Shown one piece after another: positions 5,522 through 7,179 of a DNA stretch of 7,179 nucleotides; positions within the stretch are counted from its first letter, which is position 1, and the number at the start of each line of letters is the position of its first letter. This DNA is from Anaerolineae bacterium (lineage in GTDB: Bacteria; Chloroflexota; Anaerolineae; B4-G1), in assembly GCA_016783285.1 (NCBI GenBank), contig JADHWW010000198.1, positions 1 through 7,179 of the forward strand, in the 5' to 3' direction. The notes under the pieces are model-generated. The model searched no databases and had not been told where the DNA came from. It saw only the letters and a program-made list of their open reading frames with translations. The translations under genes and the position numbers were made by a program.

Positions 5522-6964
5522 TCAGGGTGCGGAGCGGAGCGCGACCGGGAGATACACGCGGTACACCTCCGGCACGACGAGCAGTGTCACCGGCACCGCC
5601 TGGGGCGCATCCAGCACGCCGGTCGTCGTGGCAGTCACAGTGATGCTCCCCGTGAAAGTGCCCGTGGGGTAGCCGGTGCTGTCCACCGTCACCGTCAGCA
5701 CCGTCCCCTGGAGGCCGGTGGTGATGACCAGCGTAGGCGTCAGATGCATCCCTGCCGCCACCGCCGCCGTCCAGGTCAGCACCCGGTATCCGGTGTTCCA
5801 CAGGCGCAGCGTGGTCGTGAAGACGCCTGGCTCGTCCACATCGGCCAGGAAAGTGAGGGAGGACGGCTCAACCGCCAACCTCGGACCAAAATGACCGGCC
5901 CGCTTCTCCATCGTCGCCAGCGCGTCGTAGGCCAATGTCGTGGCGCCGAGGTCGGTGTTGTCGTCCTTGCGTACAGAAAAGTAGTGAGCAGCCTCGCAGT
6001 CCCAGGTGTGATAGTTGTGCCAATCCAGGTTCCAGACAAACATCGCGCCCAGCCAGGGCCAGTTCTCGTCGGCATACTGGAAGGCATCCACCAGATAGTC
6101 GGCCTGAGTTTCCCCTGTCACCTCCATCCAACCGAAAACTGCCGCGTAGTCACTACGGCAATAGGAGGGCATACCGCCATCCTCAGTCCAGTCGCGCAGC
6201 CAGTTGAACTCGGTGGCCCACACCGGCTTGCGGCCCAGGTTGTGCTGCTCCAGGAGATCGTACATCACCTCGGCGCCCCGGAAGGCAAAGCCGTTGGAGA
6301 CACTGTGGGGGTCGGTCTCCGGCACATAGGCGAAGCCGTAAGGATGGTAGCCGAAAGCGTCGAAATAATCGCCCGCGCCCAGAAGGAACATCTGGCGGGC
6401 GAACTCGCGCTCGTCCATCGCGCCACAATCGTTGCCGCTCCAGCCGTTGCAGACACCCTCAATGCGGCCCACCGGCGCCAACCCCGCGCTGACGATGATG
6501 GCGGCCGGGTCCACCGCCTTGATGCGCTCGTAGGCCACCTGGAGCGCCTGGACGTACTGGCCTGGGTCAGGCGGCGCATTGTCCCAGAAACGGTCGGTGT
6601 TGGGTTCATTGCCGATTTCGTAGGCCTCGACGAACCCCAGACCGGCCGTGGCGATGGCCTCGACGTCGTCCCCCCACTGATCGAGGCTTGCCGGCATCCC
6701 ATTGCACTCGATGGCAAACAGAACCTGGTAGGGCAACCTCTTCGCGGGCGGGTCGTCCTCGTACTCCTCCCACAACTTGAGCCACTCAAAGCCCAGCGGC
6801 GCAACGAGTGGGTCAATGCTGTTTTCCTGGCGCACATTGATGCCGTAGCCCAGGTGCGGGGGAATTTCGGCGTGTGCGGGCAGCGGCGCGCTCCTTGGCC
6901 CGCCGGTCACGGCGACCAGCGCGGCCATCGTTACCGCGCACGTCCAGGCCCGCCAGCCTCTCAT
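5522..6964 (-). CDS. secreted clan GH-A glycoside hydrolase with Ig/BACON-like domain and YLP-x-x-LR tail
   Basis: A 480-residue exported protein predicted to hydrolyse a polysaccharide outside the cell; substrate unknown. A signal peptide (1-32) has basic N-terminus, a hydrophobic core and an A-H-A cleavage site before EIPPHLGYG. Residues about 38-360 form a TIM barrel of clan GH-A (GH5/GH39/GH51-like). The acid/base Glu120 lies in YEIGNEPN and the probable nucleophile Glu252 in PVWATEFNW, 132 residues apart, with FGYHPYG (204-210) and MFVWNLDW (308-315) as barrel-strand ends. Both catalytic residues are present, so it should be active. Residues 363-465 form a beta-sandwich (EPSSLTFLADVDEPGVFTTTL, then TLTVTVDST and GTFTGSITVTATTTG) of the kind called BACON or Ig-like. 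The protein ends VYRVYLPVALRSAP, a possible sorting or anchoring tail. The ATG directly follows the upstream stop (no gap) with no clear Shine-Dalgarno site, suggesting translational coupling. Confidence 0.85.
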   Translation of the reverse strand: MRGWRAWTCAVTMAALVAVTGGPRSAPLPAHAEIPPHLGYGINVRQENSIDPLVAPLGFEWLKLWEEYEDDPPAKRLPYQVLFAIECNGMPASLDQWGDDVEAIATAGLGFVEAYEIGNEPNTDRFWDNAPPDPGQYVQALQVAYERIKAVDPAAIIVSAGLAPVGRIEGVCNGWSGNDCGAMDEREFARQMFLLGAGDYFDAFGYHPYGFAYVPETDPHSVSNGFAFRGAEVMYDLLEQHNLGRKPVWATEFNWLRDWTEDGGMPSYCRSDYAAVFGWMEVTGETQADYLVDAFQYADENWPWLGAMFVWNLDWHNYHTWDCEAAHYFSVRKDDNTDLGATTLAYDALATMEKRAGHFGPRLAVEPSSLTFLADVDEPGVFTTTLRLWNTGYRVLTWTAAVAAGMHLTPTLVITTGLQGTVLTVTVDSTGYPTGTFTGSITVTATTTGVLDAPQAVPVTLLVVPEVYRVYLPVALRSAP

Positions 6965-7162
6965 CTACCGCCGGCTGTGGATGCGAATAAAGTGGGCGAT
7001 GGAGCGGTCGTAGGTACGCTCCGCCTGCGGTGGGAAAAGACAGGCCGGCAATTCGCCCATCCGCCAGTGGTAGCGGATACATTCGCAGCACTTGCCCTTT
7101 TTGGAGCAGGGCTCGTAGGTGCAGTTGCAATACGCCAGATTCTCTTCTATTTTACATTCCAT
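6965..7162 (-). CDS. small cysteine-rich protein, DUF6485-like
   Basis: A 65-residue cytoplasmic protein with eight cysteines: Cys3, 12, 14, 19, 25, 26, 28 and 41. The pattern C-x8-C-x-C-x4-C-x5-CC-x-C ends in the block [19 protein letters not shown] and then RTYDRSI. This matches the DUF6485 family as I recall it; the function of that family is unknown. The cysteine spacing suggests binding of zinc or an iron-sulfur cluster. The ATG at 7162 is preferred because GGAG (7171-7174) lies nine bases before it and because family members start near M-E-C. The frame also offers an ATG at 7171 and a TTG at 7177, which lack room for that site. The TAG stop abuts the glycosidase ATG, so the two are probably co-transcribed, although a functional link is not obvious. 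Confidence 0.75.
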   Translation of the reverse strand: MECKIEENLAYCNCTYEPCSKKGKCCECIRYHWRMGELPACLFPPQAERTYDRSIAHFIRIHSRR

Positions 7163-7170
7163 GTTCTTCA

Positions 7171-7174
7171 TCTC
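7171..7174 (-). promoter_or_regulatory. ribosome binding site deciding the DUF6485-like start
   Basis: The minus strand reads TTGGAGATGAAGAAC before the ATG at 7162. The GGAG core is nine bases from that ATG and overlaps the frame start at 7171, so the shorter product is favoured. Confidence 0.55.
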
Positions 7175-7179
7175 CAACG

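Overview
The window reads as a stretch of a moderately GC-rich bacterial chromosome, most likely a member of Chloroflexota (Anaerolineae-like). The evidence is family resemblance, not a search. A secreted glycosidase ends in a YLP-x-x-LR tail of the kind I associate with exported Chloroflexota proteins. The large GT-C glycosyltransferase has the modular form common there (multi-membrane N-terminus plus an extracytoplasmic beta-rich C-terminal domain). The SPFH and DUF6485-like proteins fit as well. There are no rRNA, tRNA, CRISPR or transposase genes.

Layout: (1) 3-371 (+), the C-terminal part of a NERD-domain protein whose N-terminus lies off the window. (2) 434-2470 (+), a 678-residue GT39/GT83-type membrane glycosyltransferase. 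(3) 2473-2733 (-), a small antitoxin-like protein with no toxin beside it, convergent with the glycosyltransferase at a 2-base gap. (4) 2823-5434 (-), a probable operon. In transcription order it holds a two-TM / winged-helix / zinc-ribbon protein broken by one in-frame TAA, a MntA-type nucleotidyltransferase that may be fused to a HepT remnant, a conserved-looking helical protein, and an SPFH/Band-7 protein. A -10 box lies before the operon and an intrinsic-terminator-like hairpin after it. (5) 5522-7162 (-), a secreted clan GH-A glycoside hydrolase preceded with no gap by a small cysteine-rich DUF6485-like protein.

The most interesting part is the (4) operon. The SPFH protein has a SHOCT-like C-terminus instead of the zinc ribbon seen in many COG4260/YdjI-type relatives, and a neighbouring membrane protein carries a zinc ribbon instead. 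With the helical protein this could be a little-described membrane-stress module. The module seems to be decaying: its membrane/zinc-ribbon component has a nonsense codon, and an AT-richer toxin-antitoxin remnant sits inside it. A second partnerless antitoxin lies just downstream, so the window holds two antitoxin-type genes and no recognisable toxin.

All intergenic gaps are under 100 bases, so there is no long unexplained non-coding stretch.
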